DNA of 64,000 nt from Burkholderiales bacterium (GCA_023511995.1 JAIMAL010000009.1:32877-96876), one strand, 5' to 3'. Shown: positions 1-11,342, counted from the stretch's first letter. The notes: generated by a model from the sequence alone, not told the origin. Translations and numbers: made by a program.

Positions 1-716
1 GCTTCGCCATCGCCCCTCCCGGTGACCTCCACCCGGCGGCCACCCGGCACCTCGCCCTTGGCTTCCAGGGCCAGTTCCTGCCACGCGAGCCGTTTCTCGG
101 CAACGTTCAGCTCGGCCCGGCCAGTCCCCTTGAAGGCAAGGGCCGTGGGCGGGGAATCGAGGTTGAGCCGTCCCTGGAAGGTGAGGGTCGAGGCCGTCTT
201 CCCCCCAGGTCTTGCCGCGGCGAAGGTAAAGTCGGTGATTGCCCGCCGCCCCCTTTGCCGGTCCTCGAAATCCAGGCGGCCGGTCACCTGAAGCCGGCGG
301 GGATCGAAGCGAAACGCCGGGGTTTTTTCCCGGGCAAACAGATCGTCGAAGTTGGTGCGCCCGTCGGCAAAACGCACGAGATGCGCCCGCAGCCCCGTGA
401 CCTCCAGTTCCGTGAGCACCACCTCACCCCGGAGGAGGGGCCAGAAGGCAAGTCCAAGGCGTAGGCCCTCCACCGTCGCAAACTCCCCTTCCCTCCCGCG
501 TTCGGAAAGGGTAAGCCGCGCGAGAGCGAGCGCCGGCCGCGGAAAGAGGATCAGGCGCAAATCGCCCCCGATGCCGAGGTGCCGCTGCGTACGCGTCTCG
601 ACGAGCTGCTCAAGCCGCGGCTTGAGCAGGTTGGCAGCGAAAAGGTGGGCGGCGAGGAGAAGTCCCGTCAGGACCAGGAAGACGATCAGGGCGGCGCGTC
701 GGTCGGGCTTGCGCAT
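1..716 (-). CDS. AsmA family protein, N-terminal part (cut by window edge)
   Basis: The reverse strand is open from an ATG to the window edge, giving 238 residues. The protein starts with a short basic stretch and one hydrophobic segment (about residues 8-30, rich in Leu, Val, Ala), which fits an inner-membrane anchor with the rest in the periplasm. The following region (for example LLRGEVVLTELEVTGLRAHL and then DGRTNFDDL at about residues 105-135) is typical of AsmA/YhdP-type proteins, which are linked to outer-membrane lipid homeostasis. The C-terminal part lies outside the window. Assignment rests on N-terminal pattern only. Confidence 0.75.
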   Translation of the reverse strand, partial: MRKPDRRAALIVFLVLTGLLLAAHLFAANLLKPRLEQLVETRTQRHLGIGGDLRLILFPRPALALARLTLSERGREGEFATVEGLRLGLAFWPLLRGEVVLTELEVTGLRAHLVRFADGRTNFDDLFAREKTPAFRFDPRRLQVTGRLDFEDRQRGRRAITDFTFAAARPGGKTASTLTFQGRLNLDSPPTALAFKGTGRAELNVAEKRLAWQELALEAKGEVPGGRRVEVTGRGDGE

Positions 717-810
717 GGGATGGCATCTGCCGTGGGCTGGCGGCCACCGCCTTCAGGCGGCCCCGGCCGTCCGCCCGGCCCTGGCTTCCCCCTCAGGGGA
801 GCGGGGAATC

Positions 811-884
811 TGGAGCGGGTGATGGGAATCGAACCCACGTTAAGAGCTTGGGAAGCTCCCGTTCTACCATTGAACTACACCCGC
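811..884 (-). tRNA. tRNA-Gly (anticodon CCC)
   Basis: The reverse strand folds as a full cloverleaf of 74 bases. The acceptor stem GCGGGTG pairs with CACCCGC and is followed by U and an encoded CCA. The T-loop reads GGTTCGATTCC. The anticodon stem GGAGC/GCTCT (one G-U pair) holds the loop TTCCCAA, so the anticodon is CCC and reads GGG glycine codons. It lies between the AsmA-like gene and thiS. Confidence 0.95.
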
Positions 885-955
885 CGGAAAGGTCGGTGGA
901 AAGACCTGTGGTAGAATTGGGCGCTTATCATACTCACTTTCGAGGCGTTGTTGAA

Positions 956-1159
956 GTGATCGAGCTGTGGGTCAATGGGGAGGCGCGCCACGTCCCCCCG
1001 CATACGACCGTGGCCGCCCTGCTCGAATCCCTGCATCTTGCCGGCAGGCGGCTGGCAGTGGAACGCAATGGCGAAATCGTGCCCAAAAGCCGCCACGCCG
1101 AGGTGGAACTTCAGCCCGGCGACCGCCTCGAAATCGTGGTCGCCGTCGGCGGCGGCTGA
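956..1159 (+). CDS. thiS: Sulfur carrier protein ThiS
   Basis: This 67-residue beta-grasp protein is the sulfur carrier for the thiazole half of thiamine. Its C-terminus is adenylated and converted to a thiocarboxylate, and the sulfur is passed to ThiG. The start is a GTG reading [13 protein letters not shown], which matches the usual N-terminus of the family; the open frame extends upstream into the tRNA and cannot all be coding. The protein ends in glycines (VVAVGGG), as needed for activation. thiG follows 25 bases later, so the two are probably cotranscribed. No thiamine-pyrophosphate riboswitch is visible in the short leader. Confidence 0.93.
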   Translation: MIELWVNGEARHVPPHTTVAALLESLHLAGRRLAVERNGEIVPKSRHAEVELQPGDRLEIVVAVGGG

Positions 1160-1184
1160 CGCCCCTTTCCTCTCCGGACACGCC

Positions 1185-1967
1185 ATGGACCCGCTCATCA
1201 TCGCCGGCAAAAGCTATTCCTCCCGCCTCCTCGTGGGCACCGGCAAGTACAAGGATTTCGAGGAAACCCGTCGCGCCGTGGAGGCCAGCGGCGCGGAAAT
1301 CGTCACCGTGGCGATCCGCCGCACCAATATCGGCCAGGACCCCAATCAACCCTCGCTGCTGGATGTCCTGCCCCCTTCCCGTTACACCTATCTGCCCAAC
1401 ACCGCCGGCTGTTACACCGCGGAGGAGGCGGTGCGCACCCTGAGGCTCGCCCGTGAACTCCTCGACGGGCATGATCTGGTGAAGCTGGAAGTGTTGGGGG
1501 ATGCCGAGACCCTCTATCCCAACGTGGTGGAGACCCTGCGCGCCGCGGAAATCCTCGTCAGGGAAGGCTTCAAGGTGATGGTCTATACCTCCGACGACCC
1601 CATCGTCGCCAAGCGCCTGGAGGACCTGGGCTGCGTGGCCATCATGCCGCTGGCTTCCCTCATCGGTTCCGGCATGGGCATTCTCAACCCGTGGAACCTG
1701 CAGATCATCATCGACCGCATCTCCGTGCCGGTCATCGTGGATGCCGGAGTGGGCACCGCCTCGGATGCGGCCATTGCCATGGAGCTGGGCTGTGATGCGG
1801 TGCTCATGAATACCGCCATCGCCGCCGCCCGCGACCCTGTGCTCATGGCCAGCGCCATGAAGATGGCCGTGGAAGCGGGGCGCGCCGCCTATCTCGCCGG
1901 ACGTATGCCGAAGAAGGTCTATCAGGCAAGCCCGAGCTCCCCCGTGGAAGGCGTCATCGGCCGCTGA
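1185..1967 (+). CDS. thiG: Thiazole synthase ThiG
   Basis: The 260-residue protein condenses 1-deoxy-xylulose 5-phosphate, dehydroglycine and the sulfur from ThiS thiocarboxylate into the thiazole phosphate of thiamine. The TIM-barrel family signatures are clear: [14 protein letters not shown] near the start, LVKLEVLGD with the Schiff-base lysine, then [20 protein letters not shown] and [13 protein letters not shown] for phosphate binding. The chosen ATG gives [16 protein letters not shown], the usual N-terminus. thiS is directly upstream. The gene is convergent with the next one and only a few bases separate the stops. Confidence 0.97.
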   Translation: MDPLIIAGKSYSSRLLVGTGKYKDFEETRRAVEASGAEIVTVAIRRTNIGQDPNQPSLLDVLPPSRYTYLPNTAGCYTAEEAVRTLRLARELLDGHDLVKLEVLGDAETLYPNVVETLRAAEILVREGFKVMVYTSDDPIVAKRLEDLGCVAIMPLASLIGSGMGILNPWNLQIIIDRISVPVIVDAGVGTASDAAIAMELGCDAVLMNTAIAAARDPVLMASAMKMAVEAGRAAYLAGRMPKKVYQASPSSPVEGVIGR

Positions 1968-1973
1968 CCCGCC

Positions 1974-2780
1974 TCATTTGATGTCGAGAAACTTCACCAG
2001 CTCGTCGTAGTCGGCAAGGCGCGCCGGCTCGAAGTGGGTATAGCCGTTGAACTTGAAATACTCCGCGGCCTCGGCGTCCTCGTGGGCCTTGAGCAGGGCC
2101 TGGGTGAGCAGCGCCTTTTGCGGGAAGTCCTTGCGCACGGCGAAAGTCAGGTGGGGCATGCCCTTGCCCTGCAACACCAGCACCAGGTTGTAGCCCCGGT
2201 TGGTCCATACGTTGAAGAGGGGGCTCGCCGCCACCCCCACGTCGATCAGGCGGTATTGCAGGGCATTGAGCACCGCCGTGGCATCGCTGTAGAAGGTGAC
2301 GCTGCGGAAGTATTTGGCCGGATCGATGCCCATGGCCTTCAGTTCCGCGAGGGCGAGCTGGGTGATCATGGCGTCCTTTTCGTAGAAGCCGATGCGCTTG
2401 CCCTTCATGTCCTCGGGGAAGGCGATGTTGCTGTCGGCCAGCGCCATGAAGGCCGCGGAAAGCAGGCCGGGAATCTTGACCACCGGCTCGTAGCCTGCCA
2501 GACGGTTCGCCTTCATGATCATCGAAGGCGGCGCATACATGAAGTCGTAGCGCCCCGCCTGCGCCTTCTTCATGTATTCATCGTAGGTCTTGACCGCCTC
2601 CACCCGTACCGGCTTTTTCAACTGACGGCCGAGGTAATTGGCGAGCCCCTGATACTCCCGCACCACGATGATGGGACTGCGGACATAGTCCTGCACGCCG
2701 AGAATGTAAAAATCCGCCGCCCACGCCGGGAGGCTCAAAAGCAGTGCGATGAAGCCGATCAAGCCAGTGCGCAGTTTCAT
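1974..2780 (-). CDS. PhnD-type periplasmic substrate-binding protein
   Basis: The 268-residue protein begins with a Sec signal peptide (MKLRTGLIGFIALLLSLPAWA, cleavage likely after AWA). The mature part belongs to the phosphate/phosphite/phosphonate-binding PhnD superfamily. Typical features are an early YQGLANYL segment, the block YDFMYAPPSMIM, and a later GVAASPLFNVW segment. The start is supported by GGAGA a few bases upstream; a longer frame would extend into the promoter region. No ABC permease or ATPase gene is adjacent, so this is an orphan binding protein. Its ligand cannot be read from sequence, and phosphonate is not assured. Confidence 0.85.
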   Translation of the reverse strand: MKLRTGLIGFIALLLSLPAWAADFYILGVQDYVRSPIIVVREYQGLANYLGRQLKKPVRVEAVKTYDEYMKKAQAGRYDFMYAPPSMIMKANRLAGYEPVVKIPGLLSAAFMALADSNIAFPEDMKGKRIGFYEKDAMITQLALAELKAMGIDPAKYFRSVTFYSDATAVLNALQYRLIDVGVAASPLFNVWTNRGYNLVLVLQGKGMPHLTFAVRKDFPQKALLTQALLKAHEDAEAAEYFKFNGYTHFEPARLADYDELVKFLDIK

Positions 2781-2825
2781 GGTTGTCTCCTTCTCGTTAT
2801 CGATCCCCTGCCCCAAGGTAACGTT

Positions 2826-2855
2826 ATTACAGGGTCCCTTTGCCCCTACCGTCAA
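2826..2855 (-). promoter_or_regulatory. Putative sigma70 promoter for the PhnD-like gene
   Basis: The reverse strand reads TTGACG, an 18-base spacer, then TGTAAT, close to the -35 and -10 consensus. It sits between the end of recG and the start of the binding-protein gene. That gene can therefore be expressed separately from the recG cluster. Confidence 0.55.
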
Positions 2856-2921
2856 GCAACGGTCCTGGCACTTCCCCCACCGAATGGGAAAAACGCGTTG
2901 CCCCGACTTCGAGCCTTTTTG

Positions 2922-4976
2922 CTACGCATTCATGAATTCCTCCGCCTGCGGCAGCCAGCGCGCCAGGTGCCTTTCCACGGCCTCCGGATGCGCGGAAAGC
3001 AGCCGCGGCGCCACCTCCCGGGCCAGGCTCAGCAGCTCGGTGTCGGCGGTGGGGTCGGCAATGCGCAACATGGGCACCCCGCTTTGGCGGGCGCCCAGGA
3101 ATTCGCCGGGGCCCCGCAGGGCCAAATCCTGCCGTGCGATTTCGAAACCATCGGCAGATTCGTAGATCACCTTTAGCCTTGCCCGCGCCAGTTCCGACAG
3201 GGGCCGCTGGTAGAGGAGGATGCACACGCTGGCCGCCGCCCCCCGCCCCACCCGGCCCCGCAACTGGTGCAACTGGGCAAGCCCCATGCGCTCGGCGTGT
3301 TCGATCACCATCAGCGAGGCATTGGGGACGTCCACCCCCACCTCGATCACCGTCGTGGCCACCAGAAGCTGGATTTCGCCCGCCTTGAAATCCTCCATCA
3401 CCTGGGCCTTTTCCCGCGCCCCCATGCGGCCATGCACCAGTCCCACCCGCAGGTCGGGGAAGGTGGAACGAAGGGCGGCATAGGTCTCCTCCGCCGCCTT
3501 GAGCTGGAGTTTTTCCGACTCCTCCACCAGGGGACAGACCCAGTAGGCCTGGCGTCCCTGGCGGCAGGCCTCGCGGATGCGGGCGATGACTTCATCGCGG
3601 CGGGATTCCTCCACCAGCTTGGTCACCACCGGCGTGCGTCCCGGCGGCAGCTCGTCGATGACGGAGACGTCGAGATCCGCGTAATAGCTCATGGCCAGGG
3701 TGCGGGGAATGGGGGTGGCGCTCATCATGAGCTGGTGGGGGTTCACCCCCTTGTTGTGGAGGGCGAGGCGCTGGGCGACACCGAAACGATGCTGCTCGTC
3801 CACCACCGCCAGCCCCAGGCGGGCGAATTCCACTCCTTCCTGAAAAAGCGCATGGGTGCCCACCACCAGGGGCGCCTCACCTTCGGCGATGAGGCGCAGC
3901 ATGGCTGCCTTTTCCTTTTTCGACAGGCTTGAGGTCAGCCAGGCCACCCGCACCCCCAAGGGCTCGAACCATCCGGCGAGCTTGCGATGGTGCTGCTCCG
4001 CCAGAATTTCCGTGGGGGCCATCACCGCCGCCTGCCAGCCGCTGTCCACCGCTTGGGCGCAGGCAAGCGCCGCCACCACGGTCTTGCCGCTGCCCACATC
4101 CCCCTGCAGCAGGCGGTGCATGGGGTGGGGGGTGGCCAGGTCCCGGGCAATTTCCGCCACCACCCGCTCCTGGGCAGCCGTCAGGCGAAAAGGGAGGCTT
4201 TCCCTTAGCCGCTCGGTGAGCGCCCCGCGGCGGGCCAGCACCGGCGCCTGCCGCTGGCGCCGCCGCTGGTAATGGCGGCGCATGGAAAGCTGCTGAGCCA
4301 GCAGCTCGTCGAACTTGAGCCGCTGCCAGGCAGGATGCTGCCGCGCCTCCAGGGCGGCCGCGCTGGCGTGGGGAGGGGGTTCGTGGAGATGGCGCACCGC
4401 GGCGGCAAACTCCATCAGACCCAGGGCCTCGCGTACCTCCACCGGCAGGGTGTCGCTAAGATCGAGCCGCGCCAGCGCCTTGGCCACGAGCGCCCGCAGG
4501 GCATGCTGGGACAGACCGGCGGTGGTGGGATAGACGGGCGTCAGGCTCTCCTTCAGGGGCGTGTGGTTGCCCACGACCCGGAACTGGGGATGGACCATCT
4601 CCGGGCCGAGGAAGCCCTGGCGGATTTCCCCCAGAAGACGCACCCGCGCCCCTTCCTGCAGGGCCTTCACCTGATTGGGATAGAAGTGCAAAAGCCGCAG
4701 GTAGAGGCTGCCCGTGGCATCCTCGATCAGGCAGAGGAACTGGCGTCGGGGGCGCAGACGCACTTCGGCCTTGACCACCTGCCCCTCCACCTGCACGGTG
4801 CGGCCGAAGGGCGCCTCACGGATGGGATAGAGGTGGGTTTCATCCACATAACGCAGGGGCAGGTGCAGCACCAGGTCGAAATCGCGGCGAATCCCCAGGC
4901 GTTCGAGCCGCTCCCGCACCGCCTGCGAGGCCTCGCCGATCACCGATGTGGGAGATGGATGCGCCGCGCCCGCCAC
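2922..4976 (-). CDS. recG: ATP-dependent DNA helicase RecG
   Basis: This 684-residue protein has the length and order of RecG: an N-terminal wedge/OB domain, then two helicase domains. Visible motifs are Walker A GDVGSGKT, the RecG-type Walker B variant VVDEQHRFGV, the motif SATPIPRTLAMSYYADLDVS, and the late QLRGRVGRG. RecG remodels stalled replication forks and Holliday junctions in the cytoplasm. It is last in the leftward cluster and starts 13 bases after the ridA stop, as in many Proteobacteria where recG follows spoT. Confidence 0.98.
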   Translation of the reverse strand: MAGAAHPSPTSVIGEASQAVRERLERLGIRRDFDLVLHLPLRYVDETHLYPIREAPFGRTVQVEGQVVKAEVRLRPRRQFLCLIEDATGSLYLRLLHFYPNQVKALQEGARVRLLGEIRQGFLGPEMVHPQFRVVGNHTPLKESLTPVYPTTAGLSQHALRALVAKALARLDLSDTLPVEVREALGLMEFAAAVRHLHEPPPHASAAALEARQHPAWQRLKFDELLAQQLSMRRHYQRRRQRQAPVLARRGALTERLRESLPFRLTAAQERVVAEIARDLATPHPMHRLLQGDVGSGKTVVAALACAQAVDSGWQAAVMAPTEILAEQHHRKLAGWFEPLGVRVAWLTSSLSKKEKAAMLRLIAEGEAPLVVGTHALFQEGVEFARLGLAVVDEQHRFGVAQRLALHNKGVNPHQLMMSATPIPRTLAMSYYADLDVSVIDELPPGRTPVVTKLVEESRRDEVIARIREACRQGRQAYWVCPLVEESEKLQLKAAEETYAALRSTFPDLRVGLVHGRMGAREKAQVMEDFKAGEIQLLVATTVIEVGVDVPNASLMVIEHAERMGLAQLHQLRGRVGRGAAASVCILLYQRPLSELARARLKVIYESADGFEIARQDLALRGPGEFLGARQSGVPMLRIADPTADTELLSLAREVAPRLLSAHPEAVERHLARWLPQAEEFMNA

Positions 4977-4989
4977 CGCTTTCCCGGTT

Positions 4990-5373
4990 TCAGCGGCTTA
5001 GCACCATGACCGCGTCCGCCTCCACCAGGGCTCCCCGCGGCAACGCCGCCACACCCACCGCCGCGCGCGCCGGGTAGGGCTCGCGGAAATACTGGGCCAT
5101 GATTTCGTTGACCTTGGCGAAGTGGCCGAGATCGGTGAGGAAGACATTGAGCTTGACCACATCCTGAAGACTTCCCCCCGCCGCCACCGCCACCGCCTGC
5201 AGATTGCGGAAGACGCGGTCGATCTGGTTTTCGATGCCCTCCACCAGTTGCTGGGTTTGCGGATCGAGCCCGATCTGCCCGGACAGATAGACGGTCTGCC
5301 CGACACGCACGGCCTGGGAGTAGGTGCCGATGGCCTGGGGCGCGTCGGGGGTGCGGATGATTTCTTTGCTCAT
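4990..5373 (-). CDS. ridA: RidA family reactive enamine/imine deaminase
   Basis: The 127-residue protein matches the YjgF/YER057c/UK114 family throughout, with [21 protein letters not shown] near the start and [21 protein letters not shown] near the end, including the Arg that contacts the substrate carboxylate. RidA hydrolyses reactive 2-aminoacrylate-type enamines released by PLP enzymes. Its ATG overlaps the spoT stop codon by four bases (ATGA), so translation is probably coupled to spoT. Placement between spoT and recG is common in Betaproteobacteria. Confidence 0.96.
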   Translation of the reverse strand: MSKEIIRTPDAPQAIGTYSQAVRVGQTVYLSGQIGLDPQTQQLVEGIENQIDRVFRNLQAVAVAAGGSLQDVVKLNVFLTDLGHFAKVNEIMAQYFREPYPARAAVGVAALPRGALVEADAVMVLSR

Positions 5374-7508
5374 GCTTTGGCTCCCGTTGTTGCTTCTCGC
5401 CGCTCGCCTTTCACCCGCGTGATGCGCGCCACTTCGGGAATCTTGCGCAGCTCGCGCATCACGCGCGCCAGATGGTTGCGGTCCTCCACCTGGAGCGTGA
5501 AATACATGGAGGTGTAGGCGCTGCCCGGTTCCTCCTCCATGCTGACGTTCTCGATGTTGGAATTGTTCTCGGCGATCGCCGCCGCCACCTTGGCCAGCAC
5601 CCCCCGCTGATTGGCCACCACCAGACGCAGGCTCACCTCGAAGAGCCTATGGGTATCCGGCTCCCATTCCACATCCACCCATTTGTCCGGGTCATCGCGG
5701 TATCTCGCCACCGCAGGGCAGTCGTGGGTGTGGATGATGAGACCGTGGTCCTTGTCGATGAACCCGATGATGGGATCGCCCGGAATCGGTCGGCAGCATT
5801 TGGCGAACTGCACCGCCAGCCCTTCGCTGCCACGGATGGTGATGGAGCCGATGGCGCGGCGGTCGGTGGGCTCCTCGCCGATGGCCAGCAGTCGCCGCGC
5901 CACCACCAGACTGAGGCGTTTGCCCAAGCCGATTTCGGCCAAAAGCTCCTGCCGGCCGTTGAGGCCGTACTCCCGCAACAGTTCGTTCCAGTGGGCGTCG
6001 TCGACCCGCGACAACTCGCTGCCCAAGGCGCGCAGGGCCTGCGCCAGCAACTGTTCGCCGAGGCTTGCCGCCTCCTCCGTGCGCATGCGCTTGAGGTAGT
6101 TGCGGATGTGGGAACGGGCCTTGCCGGTGACCACATAATTGAGCCAGGCCGGTTTCGGTTGCGCGGTGGGCGAGGTGATGATTTCCACCCGGTCGCCGTT
6201 GCGCAGCTCGGTGCGCAGGGGCGCAAGCTCGCCGTTGATTTTCACCGCCACACAGTGATTGCCGACATCGGTGTGCACCGCATAGGCAAAATCCACCGCC
6301 GTCGCCCCCCGTGGCAGCGCCATGATTTTGCCCTTGGGTGTGAAGACATAGACCTCATCGGGGAAGAGGTCCACCTTGATGTGTTCCAGGAATTCCACCG
6401 CATCCCCCGATTCGCTCTGAATCTCGAGCAGGCTCTGCAGCCACTGGTGGGTCTTCTGCTGGGCGCTGTCCATCGGCTCCTCGCCGGTCTTGTACAGCCA
6501 GTGGGAAGCCACCCCCGTCTCGGCGATCTTGTGCATCTCCTGCGTGCGAATCTGCACCTCGATGGGGGTGCCGAAGGGGCCGAAGAGATGGGTGTGCAGA
6601 GACTGGTAACCATTGGCCTTGGGGATGGCGATGTAATCCTTGAACTTGCCGGGAATGGGCTTATAGAGGCTGTGCAGGGCACCCAGGGCGAGGTAGCAGC
6701 TGGGCACGTCCTTGACGATCACCCGGAAGCCGTAGATGTCGAACACTTCGGAGAAACTGAGGCCCTTCTCCTGCATCTTGCGGTAGATGCTGTAAAGATG
6801 CTTTTCCCGGCCGGTGACGGTGGCCTCGATGCCCGCCTCCTTCAGCTTCTGCACGATGGCTTCCTGCACCTTCTCGACGATGGCCTTGCGGTTGCCCCGC
6901 GCCGCTTTCACCGCTTTGGCCAGCACCTGGTAGCGGGTGGGATAGAGGTAGCGGAAGGCGAGGTCCTCCAGCTCCTGGTAAAGATTGTTGAGGCCCAGGC
7001 GATTGGCGATGGGGGCATAGATTTCCAGGGTTTCCTTGGCGATCCGCCTCCGTTTGTCCGGCGGCATGGAATCCAGCGTGCGCATGTTGTGCAGCCGGTC
7101 CGCGAGTTTGATCAGGATGACGCGCACATCGCGCGCCATGGCAAGGAGCATTTTGCGGAAGTTCTCCGCCTGCTCGTGGGCCTCGGTCTGGAATTCGATT
7201 TTGTCCAGCTTGGATACGCCGTCCACGAGTTCGGCCACGGATTTGCCGAACTGGGCGGCAATCTCCTCCTTGCCGACCGGCGTGTCCTCCACCACGTCGT
7301 GCAGCAGCGCCGCGCACAGGGCCTGCGCGTCGAGATGCCATTTGGCGAGGAGGCTGGCTACGGCGACGGGGTGGGAGATGTAGGGTTCGCCGCTTTTGCG
7401 GAACTGGCCCTCATGGGCCGCTTTGCTGAACTGGTATGCCTTTTCGACGAGGGCGACGTCTTCCGGCTTGAGATAGGTCAGCTGCTCACGAAGCTCGATG
7501 AGGTGCAT
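5370..7508 (-). CDS. spoT: Bifunctional (p)ppGpp synthetase/hydrolase (RSH family)
   Basis: The 712-residue protein has the full RSH layout. An N-terminal HD hydrolase domain carries [12 protein letters not shown] (HDxxED intact). The synthetase domain includes [13 protein letters not shown] and [12 protein letters not shown] domain follows at about residues 385-450, and an ACT domain closes the protein. It sets the alarmone level that controls stringent adaptation. The intact HD motif argues for hydrolysis as well as synthesis, so SpoT/Rel rather than a synthetase-only RelA. rpoZ lies just upstream. Confidence 0.97.
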   Translation of the reverse strand: MHLIELREQLTYLKPEDVALVEKAYQFSKAAHEGQFRKSGEPYISHPVAVASLLAKWHLDAQALCAALLHDVVEDTPVGKEEIAAQFGKSVAELVDGVSKLDKIEFQTEAHEQAENFRKMLLAMARDVRVILIKLADRLHNMRTLDSMPPDKRRRIAKETLEIYAPIANRLGLNNLYQELEDLAFRYLYPTRYQVLAKAVKAARGNRKAIVEKVQEAIVQKLKEAGIEATVTGREKHLYSIYRKMQEKGLSFSEVFDIYGFRVIVKDVPSCYLALGALHSLYKPIPGKFKDYIAIPKANGYQSLHTHLFGPFGTPIEVQIRTQEMHKIAETGVASHWLYKTGEEPMDSAQQKTHQWLQSLLEIQSESGDAVEFLEHIKVDLFPDEVYVFTPKGKIMALPRGATAVDFAYAVHTDVGNHCVAVKINGELAPLRTELRNGDRVEIITSPTAQPKPAWLNYVVTGKARSHIRNYLKRMRTEEAASLGEQLLAQALRALGSELSRVDDAHWNELLREYGLNGRQELLAEIGLGKRLSLVVARRLLAIGEEPTDRRAIGSITIRGSEGLAVQFAKCCRPIPGDPIIGFIDKDHGLIIHTHDCPAVARYRDDPDKWVDVEWEPDTHRLFEVSLRLVVANQRGVLAKVAAAIAENNSNIENVSMEEEPGSAYTSMYFTLQVEDRNHLARVMRELRKIPEVARITRVKGERREATTGAKA

Positions 7509-7544
7509 GGGCGATCATGGAGCCTGGCGGCAGCCGAAGAAGGC

Positions 7545-7751
7545 TCACGCCTGTCCCTTGTTGAGGACCTCCAACCCCACCTTGCCGGCGGCAATTTCCC
7601 GCAGAGCGATGACCGTCGGCTTGTCCCGGTTGGGCTCCACCAGGGGCGTGGCGCCATTGGCGATCTGCCGCGCCCGCGCCGTGGCGGCAAGCGCCAGCTC
7701 GAAGCGGTTGGGGATGTGTTTCAGACAATCGTCAACGGTGATGCGTGCCAT
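7545..7751 (-). CDS. rpoZ: RNA polymerase omega subunit
   Basis: The 68-residue protein starts [20 protein letters not shown] and carries the omega signature RARQIANG with the downstream helix [13 protein letters not shown]. Omega binds the beta' subunit, helps polymerase assembly and forms part of a ppGpp site. It sits between gmk and spoT, the conserved order gmk-rpoZ-spoT. The C-terminus is shorter than the Escherichia coli protein by about 20 residues, which is usual in this class. Confidence 0.96.
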   Translation of the reverse strand: MARITVDDCLKHIPNRFELALAATARARQIANGATPLVEPNRDKPTVIALREIAAGKVGLEVLNKGQA

Positions 7752-7777
7752 ACTGACCTCACGAAATCCGGCAAAAG

Positions 7778-9306
<1,529 letters not shown>

Positions 9307-9432
9307 TGATGGTACTCCCGAAAATCCGCCCCGGCCTTTACTTCCCGGGGGCAAATGCCGAAAATGGCAACAAACGGGCAGTTTGTCAAACCGAAGCAAA
9401 ACCCCAGGAAAAGCAGGCTCAGGTTTTCCACC

Positions 9433-10374
9433 ATGGCGACACAACCCAACCGGGCTCTGCCGGAAGGCTATCAACTGCTCAACTACAAGGTGGTCAAGCA
9501 GCTTTCCGGCGGAGGCTTTTCCATCGTCTATCTGGCGCACGATGAAAACGGCGTGCCGGTGGCCATCAAAGAATATCTGCCGAGCCAGCTCGTGCTGCGC
9601 GAGGAAGGCTCCGTCGTCCAGGCCACCAGCGCCGAAAACCTCGCCACCTTCCGCTATGGCATGAAATGCTTTTTCGAGGAAGGGCGGGCGCTGGCCAAGA
9701 TCAACCATCCCAACGTGGTGCGGGTGATCAACTTTTTCCGCGCCAATGAGACCGTCTACATGGTCATGCGCTATGAGCGCGGCAAGACCCTGCAGGAGGA
9801 AATCCAGTCCCGCAAGCGCACGGTGAAGGAAAGTTTCATCCGCCGCGTCTTCGCCGAGCTATTGAATGGGCTGCGGGAGGTACACACCCACCGCCTGTTG
9901 CACCTCGACATCAAGCCCGCCAACATCTACATCCGTCTCGATGGTTCGCCGGTCCTGCTGGATTTCGGCGCCGCGCGGCAGACCCTGACCAACGAGAAGC
10001 CCCGGCTGTCCCCCATGTACACGCCGGGGTTTGCCGCGCCGGAGCAATACAAGAACCGCGACATCCTCGGCCCCTGGACAGATATCTACAGCGTCGGCGC
10101 CAGCATGTTCGCCTGCCTGGCCGGTTTCGCCCCCCAGGCGGCGGACCAGCGTCTGCAGAACGACAAGCTGGTCTCGGCGAAGAAACTCTGGGGCGGCCAG
10201 TATTCGGACCAGCTCCTTGAAATCATCGACTGGTGCCTGCAACTCAATTACATGGATCGCCCGCAGAGCGTGTTCCAGTTGCAGAAGGCCCTCATGGAAG
10301 TGGTGCCTGGCCCGGAAAAGAAAAAATCCCTCATCGACAGCATCAAGACGACGCTGACCCGCGAAATCTTCTGA
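9433..10374 (+). CDS. Soluble Hanks-type serine/threonine protein kinase
   Basis: The 313-residue protein is almost only a kinase domain. It has a glycine loop LSGGGFSIVYLA (about residues 24-35), the ATP lysine in VAIKEYLP (Lys46), catalytic loop LLHLDIKPANI (Asp159), DFG in LLDFGAAR (177-179) and APE in FAAPEQY (202-204). The arginine of HRD is Leu here, so it is a non-RD kinase and may not need activation-loop phosphorylation. No membrane segment or sensor domain is visible. The ATG was preferred over an in-frame one 78 bases upstream because family similarity begins here; the ribosome site is weak. A PP2C gene follows 9 bases later. Confidence 0.93.
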   Translation: MATQPNRALPEGYQLLNYKVVKQLSGGGFSIVYLAHDENGVPVAIKEYLPSQLVLREEGSVVQATSAENLATFRYGMKCFFEEGRALAKINHPNVVRVINFFRANETVYMVMRYERGKTLQEEIQSRKRTVKESFIRRVFAELLNGLREVHTHRLLHLDIKPANIYIRLDGSPVLLDFGAARQTLTNEKPRLSPMYTPGFAAPEQYKNRDILGPWTDIYSVGASMFACLAGFAPQAADQRLQNDKLVSAKKLWGGQYSDQLLEIIDWCLQLNYMDRPQSVFQLQKALMEVVPGPEKKKSLIDSIKTTLTREIF

Positions 10375-10383
10375 CCGCCCGCC

Positions 10384-11304
10384 ATGAAGTTCTCCATTTT
10401 CCAGGCCAGCCGCCAGGGGGGTCGCAAATACAACCAGGACCGGGTGGCCTATTCCTACAGCAAGGATGCGCTGCTCATGGTGGTGGCCGATGGCATGGGC
10501 GGCCATTTCCATGGCGAGGTGGCGGCGCAGATCACGGTGGAGATGGTCACCGATCTTTTCCAGAAGCACGCGCGGCCCACCCTCAAGGACCCCCAGGCCT
10601 TCCTCAACCACGCCCTGCATGCCGCCCACAAGGCCATCACTGCTTACGCCGACAAGCATGGCCTGCTGGAATCGCCCCGCACCACCTGTGTCGCCTGTGT
10701 GGTGCAAAACAACACCGCCTGCTGGGCCCACGTGGGCGATTCTCGGCTCTATTTCTTCCGTGGCATGAAGCTCATCGCCCGCACCCACGATCACTCCAAG
10801 GTGCAGCAGATGTTCGACCAGGGGCGCATCAGCGAGGCGGAAATGCTCACCCATCCGGAACGCAACAAGATCTACAACTGCCTCGGGGGCATCCTGCCGC
10901 CGGAGGTGGAACTGTCCCGGCGCGTACCCATCCAGCAGGGGGACACACTGCTTCTGTGCACCGATGGCGTCTGGGGCGTGCTGTCGGAAACCGAGCTCGC
11001 CTCCATCCTGGACACCTACACCATCACCACGGCGATTCCGGAAATTCTCGACCACGCCGAATTCCGCGGTGGGGAGGAAGGGGACAACCTGTCCGCCATC
11101 GGCATGACCTGGGGTGAGCCGGTCAAACGGGGACTCGCCCAGGAGCTCATCACCACCCAGGGCATGCCCATCGACGAGGTGAGCACTCAGCTCGATCCCT
11201 TCAGCGTGAGCCGCGATCCCACCCAGCAAACCCAGATCACCGAGGCGGACATCGAGCGCGCCATTGAGGAAATCCAGGAAGCGATCCGCAAATACTCCAA
11301 ATGA
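10384..11304 (+). CDS. PP2C-type serine/threonine protein phosphatase
   Basis: The 306-residue protein has the PPM motifs: NQDR (residues 17-20), VVADGMGGH with the metal-binding Asp, HVGDSRLYFF, and GGEEGDNLSAIGM with the last metal Asp. It should remove phosphate from targets of the kinase encoded just upstream, giving a reversible switch. After about residue 245 a tail without recognisable domain (about 60 residues, ending in a helical EIQEAIRKYSK) extends beyond the core. Kinase and phosphatase are probably cotranscribed. No type VI secretion genes are nearby, so targets are unknown. Confidence 0.94.
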   Translation: MKFSIFQASRQGGRKYNQDRVAYSYSKDALLMVVADGMGGHFHGEVAAQITVEMVTDLFQKHARPTLKDPQAFLNHALHAAHKAITAYADKHGLLESPRTTCVACVVQNNTACWAHVGDSRLYFFRGMKLIARTHDHSKVQQMFDQGRISEAEMLTHPERNKIYNCLGGILPPEVELSRRVPIQQGDTLLLCTDGVWGVLSETELASILDTYTITTAIPEILDHAEFRGGEEGDNLSAIGMTWGEPVKRGLAQELITTQGMPIDEVSTQLDPFSVSRDPTQQTQITEADIERAIEEIQEAIRKYSK

Positions 11305-11310
11305 GCGGCG

Positions 11311-11316
11311 TATAAT
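11311..11316 (+). promoter_or_regulatory. Possible -10 element upstream of rph
   Basis: A perfect TATAAT lies 27 bases before the rph start in the short gap after the phosphatase gene. No convincing -35 hexamer is found 16-18 bases upstream, so this is tentative. Confidence 0.35.
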
Positions 11317-11342
11317 TTGGGTTTTGCTGCCCTCTGACCGCC

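Noticed and set aside
885..955. TPP riboswitch before thiS
   Set aside because: The leader is only about 70 bases and lacks the THI-box core.
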